The translations under genes were made by a program, and so were the position numbers. A DNA stretch of 64,000 nt from K189A clade bacterium (GTDB taxonomy: Bacteria; Pseudomonadota; Gammaproteobacteria; Pseudomonadales; Azotimanducaceae), in the NCBI GenBank assembly GCA_902631405.1, contig CACOYI010000003.1:1-64000 (forward strand). The letters are read 5' to 3'. Under the pieces are notes generated by a model. That model saw only the letters and a list, made by a program, of their open reading frames with translations. It was not told where the DNA came from and searched no databases. Shown here piece after piece: positions 50,296 through 61,047 of this stretch (positions are counted from its first letter, which is position 1; the number at the start of each line of letters is the position of its first letter).

Positions 50296-51385
50296 CAGTA
50301 ACTATGTAGAGATGTCCGGCTGGGCCGGTTCTGATGTCCCTTACTCTTTCACCAATTTCAGAAAAAAGAATTTCCTCCTTAGAGACCCTCCCATTCTCAA
50401 AGCTGAGGCGTCGAACGTCTCTGTTTACGAGAGCGCCCACAAAAAGACTGTCCTTCCAACTTGGAAACAAGTCCTCCTCATAGATGGTTAACCCGGATGG
50501 AGCAATAGAAGGGGTCCAAACGTGTTTTGGTTGAGCCATTCCAGTCATTTCGGTAAATGGACTTACGTAGGCTCCGTTGTAATCAATCCCATAAGTGATC
50601 ACGGGCCATCCATAGTTTGTGCCCGCTTCAATGATATTGATCTCATCGCCGCCCTGAGGGCCGTGTTCGTGTTGAAAGATTATGCCCGACTTTGAAATAG
50701 CCAAACCTTGCGGGTTTCTGTGTCCATAGCTGAAGACCATGGGTGAATTGGGAAAAGGGTTTCCTTCCGCTGGCTCCCCATCGACCGTCATGCGAATGGT
50801 TTTTCCAAAGTGCGTATTAAGGTCTTGCGCTTTTTCTCTGAAATCGAAACCATCGCCGGTCACCAACAAGAGCTCACCCTCGCTAGTCCAGGCAAGTCGC
50901 CCACCATAGTGAAGCGCGGCATATTTGCTGGTATTTGCCTCGTAAATGATTTTTAAATCCGTGATCTCGTTATCTTTCAATAAGCCTCTTGCCACGGTCG
51001 TTTGGTTGTTTTTTTCATTCCCGGCGGCATATGACAAGAACACTTGGTTGGAGACCGCAAAATCTGGTGAAAGTAAAACATCGAAAAGGCCCCCTTGGCC
51101 CGCTCGATAAACCGATGGCGTCCCCTGTATCTCGATAAGCTCCCCATTACTTGGAGATAATACTTTCAGCGATCCGGCAAGTTCCGCGAGTATCACTTTT
51201 CCATCTGGCAAAAAATCAATGCTCCAAGGAAAATCTAGTCCTCTTGCAAGTGTTGTTAGCTTGTAACCACGTTCTTCTGCGGAAAGTGATGAAGCTGACA
51301 GAATTAAAGTAGCAAAGGAGCAGACCGTCAAAAATACTAGCCTAACGCTAGGAAGGGATTTCAAATTCATGCTGCTATTGCTCAA
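50252..51385 (-). CDS. PQQ-dependent soluble aldose sugar dehydrogenase (YliI/GDH-B-like)
   Basis: GLDFPWSIDFLPDGKVILAELAGSLKVLS, YSYGHRNPQGLA, EHGPQGGDEINIIEAGTNYGWPVITYGIDY. Confidence 0.93.
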   Translation of the reverse strand: MSNSSMNLKSLPSVRLVFLTVCSFATLILSASSLSAEERGYKLTTLARGLDFPWSIDFLPDGKVILAELAGSLKVLSPSNGELIEIQGTPSVYRAGQGGLFDVLLSPDFAVSNQVFLSYAAGNEKNNQTTVARGLLKDNEITDLKIIYEANTSKYAALHYGGRLAWTSEGELLLVTGDGFDFREKAQDLNTHFGKTIRMTVDGEPAEGNPFPNSPMVFSYGHRNPQGLAISKSGIIFQHEHGPQGGDEINIIEAGTNYGWPVITYGIDYNGAYVSPFTEMTGMAQPKHVWTPSIAPSGLTIYEEDLFPSWKDSLFVGALVNRDVRRLSFENGRVSKEEILFSEIGERVRDIRTGPAGHLYIVTDGSEGKIIRVDPAS

Positions 51386-51436
51386 AGATTTAATATCTTA
51401 TGATAAAACGGATGCCGTTTAAAATACGAGGGTTGC

Positions 51437-51901
51437 ATGGTAAGTAAATTAATTAGATTGGGGAGCCGACTAATCTCCTTCCTGGTGGCCGGCCTAGTGG
51501 CTTACGTAATCGCAGTATTGTTCTACACACAAATTAATCTCAGTAATTTGACCGACTTGGGAATCGATATTTCGTTTTCTGACCGGCTTGCAGCGGCATC
51601 ACACGATCTACTGAGCATGACGGGGATGTATCTCCCCATCATGCTAGTCGCCTTATTGGTAGCCTTTTCCCTAGCAGCTATTGTGATTCGATTTCTGCCA
51701 AATCTTCGTACCCTAGGATTTGTGCTCGCGGGAATGGTGGGTGTTCTCGCTCTGGTTTTGTTTTTCAGTTCTTTCCTTGGCACTAATCCGATCGCTGTTA
51801 CCAGGTCATCCCTCGGGCTGTTAAGCCAATGTGGTGCAGGTGGAATCGGGGGACTAGTTTACGCTTTAGTCAGTCAACGACTGTTGAATTATCAGTCCTG
51901 A
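51437..51901 (+). CDS. Small integral membrane protein, uncharacterised
   Basis: Four hydrophobic segments, no recognised family; convergent with a 10-bp overlap of the next gene. Confidence 0.65.
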   Translation: MVSKLIRLGSRLISFLVAGLVAYVIAVLFYTQINLSNLTDLGIDISFSDRLAAASHDLLSMTGMYLPIMLVALLVAFSLAAIVIRFLPNLRTLGFVLAGMVGVLALVLFFSSFLGTNPIAVTRSSLGLLSQCGAGGIGGLVYALVSQRLLNYQS

Positions 51902-53181
51902 AAGAGACTCTGATAGTCAACCCAGTAGTTAGGATAAGTCTTATCGACAACGTTCTTATCGTCTATCGTAATGCTACCAGTCTTGCTGGCTAACACCGAG
52001 AAAGCCATTGCCATCCTGTGGTCGTGGTAGGTGCAAAGTGTATGGGGTTTTATTGAGCCAGTTGTAATTTCATCGATAGTTATTGAGGTATCTGTTTTCC
52101 TAAACGGCACACCCATGATTTTAAATTCTGCGGCTGGGCAATCCAAACGATCGCATTCTTTATGGTGAAGGGAACTTAGCCCTGAGATCTTAGTGGTTCC
52201 AGGAATCAGCGGGCTCATCGCAATCAGGGTCAGCGCAACATCTGGATGATTATTCATGTCCAGGTCACCCAAACCTTCGAGCTGGAGCGAGCCTGAAACA
52301 TTAGTTGATTGATCTTCTCTCTCAACCTTGGCACCCAGTTGTTCCATAACCTCAAAGAAAAAGTAATCTCCCTGAACGCTATTGCTTCCAAGGTTCGGAA
52401 AGTTTACAGAGCTATTGTGGATTGTTGCTATCGCTGAAAAGTAACTCGCGGCTGTGGCATCGCCTTCTATTGAATATTCCCCATCCGAATAAGAACCTGA
52501 CTCGACTACTAGATCTCGTGACCCGCTCCACCTGATTCTTAAGCCCCTCTTGCGCATCTCATTTACCGTGATATCAATGTAAGGCTTTGAGACAAGGTCC
52601 CCCGTTATATTGATGACAACACTTTTCTCTCGATTTACGAAAGGGCTTATCAACAGGAGTGCCGTAACATATTGGCTGGAGATATTCCCCGCAATTTCAA
52701 ATCCTGGGCTCATGACTGGACCTTTAATTTCCACTGGAAGGCCGCCTCTTTCTCGTTTCACATAACAGCCCATCTGCTCAAGGGCATTCAGCAACGGTTC
52801 ATTAGTGCGCTTCCGAAGTGACTCGTGTCCGTCTATTCGTGTGAGGCCTTTTCTCAAGGCAGCCATTCCAATGAGGATTCGAGTGGATGCTCCACTCATC
52901 CTTGCATTAATGGATACGGTTTTATCAGAAAGATCTATCGGTCCTGATATTTCTAATTCGTTGTTCCTTTGATGGATCTTGGCACCTAAATTTCCCAAGC
53001 ATTCGATCATCGCGTCAATGTCGTCGCATTCAGGAATCCCCCTCAAGGTGGACTTGCCATTGACTAATGCGGACATAGCAAGTTGTCGTAGGGCTATCGA
53101 TTTGCTGCCAGGCAGTGTCACCTGCGTGTCGAACCTTTTTGTTAAAGGCGGAATTTGATAGGAAGTCGTCAAAGTTGACAT
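51892..53181 (-). CDS. EPSP synthase (AroA)-family enolpyruvyl transferase, divergent
   Basis: QVTLPGSKSIALRQLAMSAL, LDMNNHPDVALTLIAMSPL, HHKECDRL, YHDHRMAMAFSVLA. Confidence 0.85.
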   Translation of the reverse strand: MSTLTTSYQIPPLTKRFDTQVTLPGSKSIALRQLAMSALVNGKSTLRGIPECDDIDAMIECLGNLGAKIHQRNNELEISGPIDLSDKTVSINARMSGASTRILIGMAALRKGLTRIDGHESLRKRTNEPLLNALEQMGCYVKRERGGLPVEIKGPVMSPGFEIAGNISSQYVTALLLISPFVNREKSVVINITGDLVSKPYIDITVNEMRKRGLRIRWSGSRDLVVESGSYSDGEYSIEGDATAASYFSAIATIHNSSVNFPNLGSNSVQGDYFFFEVMEQLGAKVEREDQSTNVSGSLQLEGLGDLDMNNHPDVALTLIAMSPLIPGTTKISGLSSLHHKECDRLDCPAAEFKIMGVPFRKTDTSITIDEITTGSIKPHTLCTYHDHRMAMAFSVLASKTGSITIDDKNVVDKTYPNYWVDYQSLFQD

Positions 53182-53414
53182 ACCTCGGATCGGAGGACTT
53201 AGTTCATATTAGCAGTGTTTGAAGAAAGAAGTGGTGGTTTATCAAGTTCGAAGACCTCTCCCCCCTCCAAACCTGATATTTACCACCTATTCGAAAAATT
53301 CAGTGTTTTCAACAATTTCCCGGCAGGGTTGCAATCAACTTAACAGACAGTATCTTGGGACGCAACAATTTGAAACATTTTGTGCACGCGTCCAACTGGG
53401 CTGACGGAGTTATA

Positions 53415-54905
53415 GTGGCTAATTTTTACAAATCCCTCGAGTCAGTTTTCTCAGAAAACGCAACTCGCATAGCATTAAAGTTGACTGATAGAAATGACTG
53501 GTCTTATTTCGACCTTTCTGATCGAGTAAATGAAATTGCTGCGGTGTTACTGAACAGAGATGTGCGGGTGGGAGATCGTGTATCAGTTCAAGTAGAGAAA
53601 TCGCCGGAAGCGCTAGCCTTGTATCTTGCCGTCTTAAAGATTGGTGCCGTTCATGTGCCCTTGAACACGGCCTACACGGATATGGAGGTTGATTACTTTA
53701 TTAAAGATAGCGAACCGGCTCTTTTCGTGGGTAAATCGATTCGTTCCGATTGTGATAGCCTTACCCTGTCTGATTCAGGGTTGGACGGGACTCTGATAGA
53801 ACAACTAAATAGTTTGTCAGATGCTGTCGGTTCCGTTGAGACAGCGACCTTAGCGGACGACGCACTCGCAGCGATTCTATATACGTCTGGTACCACGGGT
53901 TTATCCAAGGGCGCGATGCTCACTGACAAGAATATTGAGAGCAACGCGGTTTCATTGTGTGAATACTGGGGGTGGCAGAGAGACGATGTCCTGTTACACG
54001 CGCTTCCCATTTTTCATGTGCATGGGTTGTTTATCTCGAGTCATTGCGCCTTGTTAAATGGATCTTCAATGATTTGGCTTCCCAAATTCGAGGTTGAGCA
54101 GGTTTTTTCGGCTTTAGCTGATAGTACTGTTTTGATGGGGGTACCAACATTCTATACGCGTCTGCTAAATCATCCGAGCTTGACGCAAGAATATGTCGAG
54201 AATATCCGTGTTTTTATCTCTGGCTCAGCACCCCTTACTGAACAAACGTTCAACCTATGGGAAAATGCTACTGGGCAACGCATTTTAGAGCGCTATGGCA
54301 TGAGCGAGACTATTATCAATACCAGTAACCCACTGCTCGGTGATCGAGTAGCTGGTTCCGTCGGTTTCGCCTTGCCTGGTCAAGAGGTTCGAATAACTGG
54401 TGATGATGGCTCGGTGTTGAATCATGGCGATATCGGCAATATCGAAGTAAGAGGTCCGAATGTTTTTTCAGGTTATTGGAAAAAGCCCGAAAAAACGGCA
54501 GAGGAACTCAGAGAAAACGGTTTTTTCATTACGGGCGATCTTGGTAGACAAGACGAGGATGGTCGTGTCTATATTGTTGGTCGATCCAAAGACCTCATAA
54601 TTTCGGGGGGATACAACGTGTATCCAAAGGAAGTTGAACAGGTTATAGACCAAATGGAGCTGATAGACGAGTCAGCGGTGATTGGAGTTCCTCATGCCGA
54701 TTTTGGAGAAGCGGTTGTAGCTATTCTGATCTCTAAGACAGCAGAGAAGCCCACCTTAGAAGCGCTCAATGAATTTCTGGGCGAAAGGCTTGCCAGATTT
54801 AAGCAACCGAAACAGATTGTCTACGTGGATGAGTTACCAAGGAACACGATGGGTAAAGTCCAAAAGAATATTTTGAGAGAGCGATACGCCGAGTTACTAA
54901 CTTGA
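53415..54905 (+). CDS. Acyl-CoA synthetase, malonyl-CoA synthetase (MatB)-like
   Basis: AAILYTSGTTGLSKGAMLTDKNI, HALPIFHVHGLF, ERYGMSETIINTSNP, GRSKDLIISGGYNVYPKEVEQVID. ORF from 53355; GTG at 53415 is the more likely start. Confidence 0.88.
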   Translation: MANFYKSLESVFSENATRIALKLTDRNDWSYFDLSDRVNEIAAVLLNRDVRVGDRVSVQVEKSPEALALYLAVLKIGAVHVPLNTAYTDMEVDYFIKDSEPALFVGKSIRSDCDSLTLSDSGLDGTLIEQLNSLSDAVGSVETATLADDALAAILYTSGTTGLSKGAMLTDKNIESNAVSLCEYWGWQRDDVLLHALPIFHVHGLFISSHCALLNGSSMIWLPKFEVEQVFSALADSTVLMGVPTFYTRLLNHPSLTQEYVENIRVFISGSAPLTEQTFNLWENATGQRILERYGMSETIINTSNPLLGDRVAGSVGFALPGQEVRITGDDGSVLNHGDIGNIEVRGPNVFSGYWKKPEKTAEELRENGFFITGDLGRQDEDGRVYIVGRSKDLIISGGYNVYPKEVEQVIDQMELIDESAVIGVPHADFGEAVVAILISKTAEKPTLEALNEFLGERLARFKQPKQIVYVDELPRNTMGKVQKNILRERYAELLT

Positions 54906-54906
54906 T

Positions 54907-56466
54907 TTAGCGCGCGATTCCAAGCGGGGACAGTAAAACGTATAAAATAAGGATGCCGAAACATAGTGCAAGCACTGTAGGCCAGCGGCCCCTCCATGGA
55001 GTTAAATCGACCTCTGTTGATCTGCTCATAATAGTCCTTTGTGTACGATCTCGTATTATTAAAAGCAGAGAGATCTCGATAAGGAAAAGAATACCGTACC
55101 AGTGGACAAAGTGGATCCCACTGTCCCAGATAAAAGTAATGAGCGTATATGCTGGCAGATGAAAAAGAAGGACGGACCAAACGCCCTTTGTCGATGCACC
55201 TTTTAAAAATATGGCTGCTATGACAATCGCTACAACAGGTATGTTATAGAAGCCGCTGAATTTTCTAATGACTTGCCAAAGTCCCTCAGGTGCATCTAGC
55301 AGAAGCGGTGCTATACAGATGCCCAGGAGCATCAAAGCCAAGCCTGTGTATTGACCTACTTTTATTCGATCTCGATCAGTCACATGGCTTGCTTTTCCAG
55401 GCTTGTAAAGATCGAGTGAGACGATCGTGGCGGAGCTTTGCAGAAGACTGTTAAAGGAACTAAAAACTGTTCCAAGAAGAACCGCTAAAAAAAGTCCGAT
55501 CAAGTAATTGGGTAACACCTCTTTCACAAGTGCGGGATAAGCTGCGTCCATAGTCCCCAACGAATCTCCGTAGATATAGAATGCACTGATTCCTGGAACC
55601 ATCACAAAAAAAGGGATTAGCAGCTTGAAGAAACCGGCCAGGAGCACGCCTTTTTGACCAGCTGCCAAGCTTTTTGCAGCGAGGGTTCGTTGAATCACAT
55701 ATTGGTTAGTTCCCCAGTAAGAAAGGTTAGCGAAGAGCATTCCAGTAAAAATAGTTAAAAATGGAGTCGGGTCAGTTCCAGATCCTATTGAGTTGAATTT
55801 TTCTGGGTGCGCCGTCGTTAGCAGAATCCAACCTTCTGCGACGCTTCCCTCTCCAATGTTTCTTAAAGCAAGGATTGGAATTAAAAGGCCGAAAAACAGA
55901 AGTCCGATCCCGTTAACAGTGTCTGAAATTGCAACAGCTCTCAGTCCGCCAAGATTCGCGTAAACCGTCCCAATTATTGCGATGGCTACAACAGTGAAAA
56001 CAATCGAAGAGACCCGATCCACGTCCTCAAAAAAGATTTGCAACAGAGCAATGCTCCCTGAATATAAAACCGAGGGAATCGTTATCAGTCCATAAGCCAG
56101 CAGAAAGATGATGGAAATTGCGACGCGTATGTTGGAGCTGAAGCGAGCTCCGAGAAATTCCGGGAGAGTGCGCATGCCACTGGCGAGATATCTTGGTAGC
56201 AGGATAAGAGCGGAAATCATTATTGCTATTACCGCCGTCACCTCCCATGCCATTGAGCTGAGATTGAATGCATAGGCGGAGCCCGCAAGCCCAATTAGCT
56301 GTTCGGCAGAAATGTTCGTCAGTAGCAACGATCCCGCTATAAAGGTTCCACCGAGTGATCTACCTGCGAGGAAAAATCCATCCGCGCTATCAATCGTCCC
56401 TCTTGTGTACCAGTAAGATATTGTCGCCACTAGAACCATGAAAAAAAGAGTAGAGAATATGAGCAT
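54907..56466 (-). CDS. Sodium:solute symporter (SLC5/SGLT-like)
   Basis: DGFFLAGRSLGGTFIAGSLLLTNISAEQLIGLAGSAYAFNLSSMAWEV, FANLSYWGTNQYVIQRTLAAKSLA. Confidence 0.93.
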   Translation of the reverse strand: MLIFSTLFFMVLVATISYWYTRGTIDSADGFFLAGRSLGGTFIAGSLLLTNISAEQLIGLAGSAYAFNLSSMAWEVTAVIAIMISALILLPRYLASGMRTLPEFLGARFSSNIRVAISIIFLLAYGLITIPSVLYSGSIALLQIFFEDVDRVSSIVFTVVAIAIIGTVYANLGGLRAVAISDTVNGIGLLFFGLLIPILALRNIGEGSVAEGWILLTTAHPEKFNSIGSGTDPTPFLTIFTGMLFANLSYWGTNQYVIQRTLAAKSLAAGQKGVLLAGFFKLLIPFFVMVPGISAFYIYGDSLGTMDAAYPALVKEVLPNYLIGLFLAVLLGTVFSSFNSLLQSSATIVSLDLYKPGKASHVTDRDRIKVGQYTGLALMLLGICIAPLLLDAPEGLWQVIRKFSGFYNIPVVAIVIAAIFLKGASTKGVWSVLLFHLPAYTLITFIWDSGIHFVHWYGILFLIEISLLLIIRDRTQRTIMSRSTEVDLTPWRGRWPTVLALCFGILILYVLLSPLGIAR

Positions 56467-56528
56467 AGGGGTAGCCTACGACTCCGAGTTTAAAGCGTCT
56501 ATAATCTAACAGCGGGAGGCGGCGGCTT

Positions 56529-59351
56529 TTGAAGACTTTATCAACCATACTGCGATGGCTACTCTATTTCTCGGCGGTCGGGCCTTTCTCATCGAACTTT
56601 GCTGATGTTGGGTTGGTCGTAGGCAGTTTCGCTGATCGAGATAATGCTCTTCGCCAGCTAGCTTTACTGCAAAAGAAAGTGAATCCCGCTGCATTCATTG
56701 CAGAGTTTTCGGACGAAAATCGAGACTTGTTCCGCTTGGTCATCCCTACAACTGATTCGGATCTTCGAACTGTTCGTTTGAGGGCTCAAAAGGCGGGTTT
56801 TGGTCAAGGATGGCGATTAGATTACCAGCCCCCTCAAATGCCCTCCGCGAGGCGCGATGAAGGTATTGGATTAATCGCTCGGGACCAAGAGAGCAGGACT
56901 AGAGCGTCAATTTCTGAAAAAAGTGAACAAGGACCCATTGGGTTAGTCCGGTTAGGTTCCGATGGAGAGGAAATTAATATTGAGTTACCTCGACTGGACA
57001 TAGGTGAGGCTACTATCGAGCTCGATGGAAGGCTAGATGAATCTATTTGGGTATCCATTCCTGGGTACGACAATATGCTTGTGATGGATCCGGACACCCT
57101 AGAGAAGACTCGCTTCAAAACTGATGCAAGGATGTTTTATACAGAGAAGGGACTTTATGTAGGGGTGTTCATGGAGCAACCCTCGGAGACTCTCATTGCA
57201 AGGCTCTCAAGTCGAGACGAATTTATAAACCGAGACTCGATAGGAATTACTATAGATACCTCCGGTGAGGGCCTTTATGGTTACTGGTTTACGTTGAATC
57301 TTGGAGGCTCTGTGATGGACGGCAAGGTTGCTCCAGAGCGGCAATTCTCTAGAGAGTGGGATGGACCCTGGGAAAGTGCCACGGCGGTACTAGATAACGG
57401 TTGGAGTGCTGAGATGTTCTTGCCCTGGTCGATGATGACCATGGCGAGCTCTACTGGAGAGAACCGAAAGCTTGGCTTTTGGCTCAATCGAAAAGTAGCG
57501 TTTCTTGATGAGCGATGGAGCTGGCCCGCTTTACCATTTGCCTCACCAAGATTTATGTCGGCTTTGGCAACGATGAGGACACCGGGTGTCGAGCCAAAAC
57601 AGCAAATTGCTGTCTTCCCTTATGCCTCCTACACCTCGGATCAAATGCGTTATGAAAACGAGGGGAGGGCAGGCATAGATGTTTCGTGGAGGCCTACCTC
57701 TAATCTGCAACTGACAGCAACATTAAATCCGGATTTCGGCGCCGTGGAGTCAGATGATGTGGTCGTTAACCTCACAGCCTTTGAAACGTTTTTTCCGGAG
57801 AAACGCCTTTTCTTTCTAGAAGGTAGGGAGGTCTTTTCTACGACTCCCAGAAGCCAGGTTCGTTCGTCGAAGGCTAGTTCAGGAGGATCCCGTCAGACGA
57901 CCTCTACATTTAACCCGGAGCCTACAACCCTTCTGAATACTAGGAGAATTGGGGGAGCACCGTCGGTAGACACACCCATGGGTGTGAGAGTCGATAGCGT
58001 CGACCTGACAAGGCCGACGGACTTAAAAGGTGCGTTGAAGGTGACTGGTCAAAACGGATCGGTACGTTATGGATTTTTGGGTGCCTTCGAGGGTGATATG
58101 CGACTGCCTGGTGTTTACTCGGAACCTGGCTTGTCGGATGAAAAAGTTAATATCGATACGTTTGGTCGAGATTTCGGTGTTGCGCGTTTCTTGTATGAAA
58201 CGGTGGGTGAGGGTAGAAGTTCACTTGGATATTTGGGGACACTCGTCTCGCACGAAAACGGAGAGGCAGCAGTTCATGGTCTTGATGGGCATTGGCTCTC
58301 TAAAAATGGAGCCTGGCAGATCGATGGGCAACTTATTCAAAGTGATGTTAATGATGAGATCGGGTTTGGCGTGATGGCGGACGTGGATTTTAAACCGAAA
58401 CAAGGTACTCAGCATAAGCTGATGCTTGATTACTTTGACAAGCGTTTAGATGTGAGCGATCTCGGGTTTATACGGCGTAATGACGTGTTTTCTAAGAACT
58501 ATCAGTACAACTGGTCCACGGGTAGGGGTCTGACTTATTTTAGGAGCAAGAAAAGATCTATCATGATCTCTAATTCATGGAATATGGACGGCAAACTGGT
58601 CAGGTCTGGTTTGTTTTTTCGAAATGGCTGGACCTTCAAGAATTTGAATGAAATCAGGACAGAATTTAATTACTTCCCGGCCCGTTGGGAAGACCGCAAC
58701 AGTTTTGGCAATGGTGCCTATAAAATGCACGATCGCTTCGTCGGAGAACTTGCCTTTGGAACCGACACCTCACAGCAAGTCTCTTTCAGTGCTTTGGTTG
58801 GAATGCGACAGGAAGAATTGAGCGATTGGACACTTAGATCTTCTGTTGGCTTAACTTACAAGCCCGCGGATCAGTTTTCTCTGGACCTAGATCTGAATTA
58901 CTTCGAACGTAAGGGTTGGCTATTGCATAATACCGATAGATTGATGAGCAAATATGATGCGGGAGATTTTCAACCGAGACTGGGTATGGACATCTTCTTT
59001 ACGGCTAAACAGCAATTGAGATTGACTGTTCAGTGGGCAGTTATCAAGGCTGAGGTAACAGACTTTCTTGTGATTCCTGAACAGGGTGGAACACTTTTGA
59101 GCTTAGAGGATTCCAATGGTTATATTTCGATAAATTCCGTTAGAGGGGATTTTGCTTTATCTAGACTCACCTCACAAATCAGATATCGTTGGGAAATCGG
59201 TCCCCTGTCAGATTTTTTTCTTGTCTACACTCGAGGAAGCAATCTCCCTAATAGGGTAGAGGAGAGCTACGGAGAGCTATGGGAGGACGCGATAAGCTAT
59301 CCAATCGTGGATACTTATGTGGCCAAACTTAGATATCGTTTTGGGAACTAA
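56529..59351 (+). CDS. SPOR-like domain fused to DOMON/CBM9-like and DUF5916 beta-barrel protein
   Basis: N-terminal VGLVVGSFADRDNALRQLALLQKK; LDGRLDESIWVSIPGYDNM; LNPDFGAVESDDVVVNLTAFETFFPEKRLFFLEGREVF. Confidence 0.85.
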   Translation: MKTLSTILRWLLYFSAVGPFSSNFADVGLVVGSFADRDNALRQLALLQKKVNPAAFIAEFSDENRDLFRLVIPTTDSDLRTVRLRAQKAGFGQGWRLDYQPPQMPSARRDEGIGLIARDQESRTRASISEKSEQGPIGLVRLGSDGEEINIELPRLDIGEATIELDGRLDESIWVSIPGYDNMLVMDPDTLEKTRFKTDARMFYTEKGLYVGVFMEQPSETLIARLSSRDEFINRDSIGITIDTSGEGLYGYWFTLNLGGSVMDGKVAPERQFSREWDGPWESATAVLDNGWSAEMFLPWSMMTMASSTGENRKLGFWLNRKVAFLDERWSWPALPFASPRFMSALATMRTPGVEPKQQIAVFPYASYTSDQMRYENEGRAGIDVSWRPTSNLQLTATLNPDFGAVESDDVVVNLTAFETFFPEKRLFFLEGREVFSTTPRSQVRSSKASSGGSRQTTSTFNPEPTTLLNTRRIGGAPSVDTPMGVRVDSVDLTRPTDLKGALKVTGQNGSVRYGFLGAFEGDMRLPGVYSEPGLSDEKVNIDTFGRDFGVARFLYETVGEGRSSLGYLGTLVSHENGEAAVHGLDGHWLSKNGAWQIDGQLIQSDVNDEIGFGVMADVDFKPKQGTQHKLMLDYFDKRLDVSDLGFIRRNDVFSKNYQYNWSTGRGLTYFRSKKRSIMISNSWNMDGKLVRSGLFFRNGWTFKNLNEIRTEFNYFPARWEDRNSFGNGAYKMHDRFVGELAFGTDTSQQVSFSALVGMRQEELSDWTLRSSVGLTYKPADQFSLDLDLNYFERKGWLLHNTDRLMSKYDAGDFQPRLGMDIFFTAKQQLRLTVQWAVIKAEVTDFLVIPEQGGTLLSLEDSNGYISINSVRGDFALSRLTSQIRYRWEIGPLSDFFLVYTRGSNLPNRVEESYGELWEDAISYPIVDTYVAKLRYRFGN

Positions 59352-59355
59352 CATA

Positions 59356-61047
59356 TCAAACGCTATCATTGATAGAGAGTTTCTCCCTCAATTCGCGTTT
59401 TAAAAATTTACCCGAAGCATTTCTTGGTAATGGCTCGTCCATGAACCAAACATATTTTGGTACCTTGAAGCTTGCTATGAGGTTCCGACAGTGCTCCCTA
59501 AGCTCTGTCGCATCAAGTTTGTTGTTTCCCACAAAAACAGCAGCTCCAACTTCTTCTCCAAGTCTGTCGTCTGGAACACCGAATACAGTGCATTCAGATA
59601 CAGCTGGATGATCGAAGATTGCACTTTCGACCTCGGCACAGTATATGTTTTCGCCACCTCGTAGGACCATATCTTTAATCCTGTCTACGATATAGATGAA
59701 GTCATCCTCGTCCATTTTGGCCATATCACCTGTTCGAAGCCAGCCATCAACAATGGTCTCCTCGGTAGCCTCGGGTCTGTTGAGATATCCTTTTATAACG
59801 TGACCTCCACGCACCCACAGTTCTCCGGTTTCACCTTTCGGGAGAGTTTCGGTGCTTGATGGGTCCACGATTTTGACCTCGTAAGCAGGGGTTGCCGGGC
59901 CGCAACTCTCTGGTTTGTCTATGAAATAGTCTCCACCAATCGATGTGATAATTCCGCAAGTCTCGGTCATTCCATAGCCCGTACTTGGCCGAGCAGTTGT
60001 TACTCGCTCTTCAATTTTTGTAACTAGATCTGGCTGCAGTTGAGCTCCGCCGCCTCCAACAGTCATTAAGCTCGATGTGTCAGTCTTATCGAAATCAGGA
60101 TGAGTAATGATTTCTCTGGCCATAACGGGGACGCCGCTTAGCGAAGTGATCTTCTCGGCCTCAACGATTTTAAGCGCTTCACCGGCGTCCCATTTATACA
60201 TATGAGTAAGTCTTCCACCTGCAATGGTTGTTGCATGTGCCGCGCAGTTATTCGCAGTTACATGGAATAAAGGAGTCGTGACGAGTGCGGAGGGGATTAT
60301 TGGATCTGTTCCCGGCTCCAAAAGCCCTTTCTTCTCTCCGATTAGTCTTTGTAATGATGCAGAGAACATCATGCTCCAGATGTTACTTATGCAGCCACGA
60401 TGAGTCAGTTGGGCGCCTTTTGGCCGACCCGTCGTGCCGGATGTGTAAAAGATACAGGCATCATCGTCCGGCTGAACCTCGATATCATTGGCCTCTGGTG
60501 CTGTATCGAGTAACTCATTCCAATTCGCTATGCCAGAATCTGCAGATGCTGTTCTCACAGTTATGGGTTTGATGAATGACAGCTCTGCACTGATTCCACT
60601 GAAAACATTGAGTCTTTCTTGATCTACGAATATAAACTTCGGCTTCGAGTCTTCTATCGCATACAACATTTCAGGCTCGGTCCACCAGGCATTCATGCCA
60701 ACAACACTTGCTCCGACGGAGAGTGTTGCCCAGTAGCTAAGCAACCACTCCGGATAATTTCTCATCGCTATAGCGACTCGGTCTCCATGAGAGACTTCAT
60801 TGTGAAGGAGCCAGGTAGCCACTGAATCCACTATTTTATGTGCATCGTTATACGAGATTCTTTCGTCTTGATACACGAGGTAATCTCGATCGCCGAACTG
60901 CCTTGTTTGCTCCCACATGTGTTTAAGTGTGGGCAAAGCATTCTTGTACGTATTTATTGGCGCGCCTCGCACATCTATCTTTTCGATTTCAAAATCAGCC
61001 CCCGCTGAAATTAATTCTGCCCAGGCCTCTTTATATTCTTTGTACAC
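59356..61047 (-). CDS. Class I adenylate-forming acyl-CoA ligase (fatty-acid-CoA ligase-like)
   Basis: CIFYTSGTTGRPKGAQLTHRG, STGYGMTETCGIITS, WLRTGDMAKMDEDDFIYIVDRIKDMVLRGGENIYCAEVE. Confidence 0.94.
   Translation of the reverse strand: MYKEYKEAWAELISAGADFEIEKIDVRGAPINTYKNALPTLKHMWEQTRQFGDRDYLVYQDERISYNDAHKIVDSVATWLLHNEVSHGDRVAIAMRNYPEWLLSYWATLSVGASVVGMNAWWTEPEMLYAIEDSKPKFIFVDQERLNVFSGISAELSFIKPITVRTASADSGIANWNELLDTAPEANDIEVQPDDDACIFYTSGTTGRPKGAQLTHRGCISNIWSMMFSASLQRLIGEKKGLLEPGTDPIIPSALVTTPLFHVTANNCAAHATTIAGGRLTHMYKWDAGEALKIVEAEKITSLSGVPVMAREIITHPDFDKTDTSSLMTVGGGGAQLQPDLVTKIEERVTTARPSTGYGMTETCGIITSIGGDYFIDKPESCGPATPAYEVKIVDPSSTETLPKGETGELWVRGGHVIKGYLNRPEATEETIVDGWLRTGDMAKMDEDDFIYIVDRIKDMVLRGGENIYCAEVESAIFDHPAVSECTVFGVPDDRLGEEVGAAVFVGNNKLDATELREHCRNLIASFKVPKYVWFMDEPLPRNASGKFLKRELREKLSINDSV

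Noticed and set aside
50739-50747. ATGGGTGAA copies at 50739 and 61837 as operators
   Set aside because: Both lie inside coding sequence (61837 at the overlap of two glycosyltransferase genes) and far from the sugar locus; treated as background.
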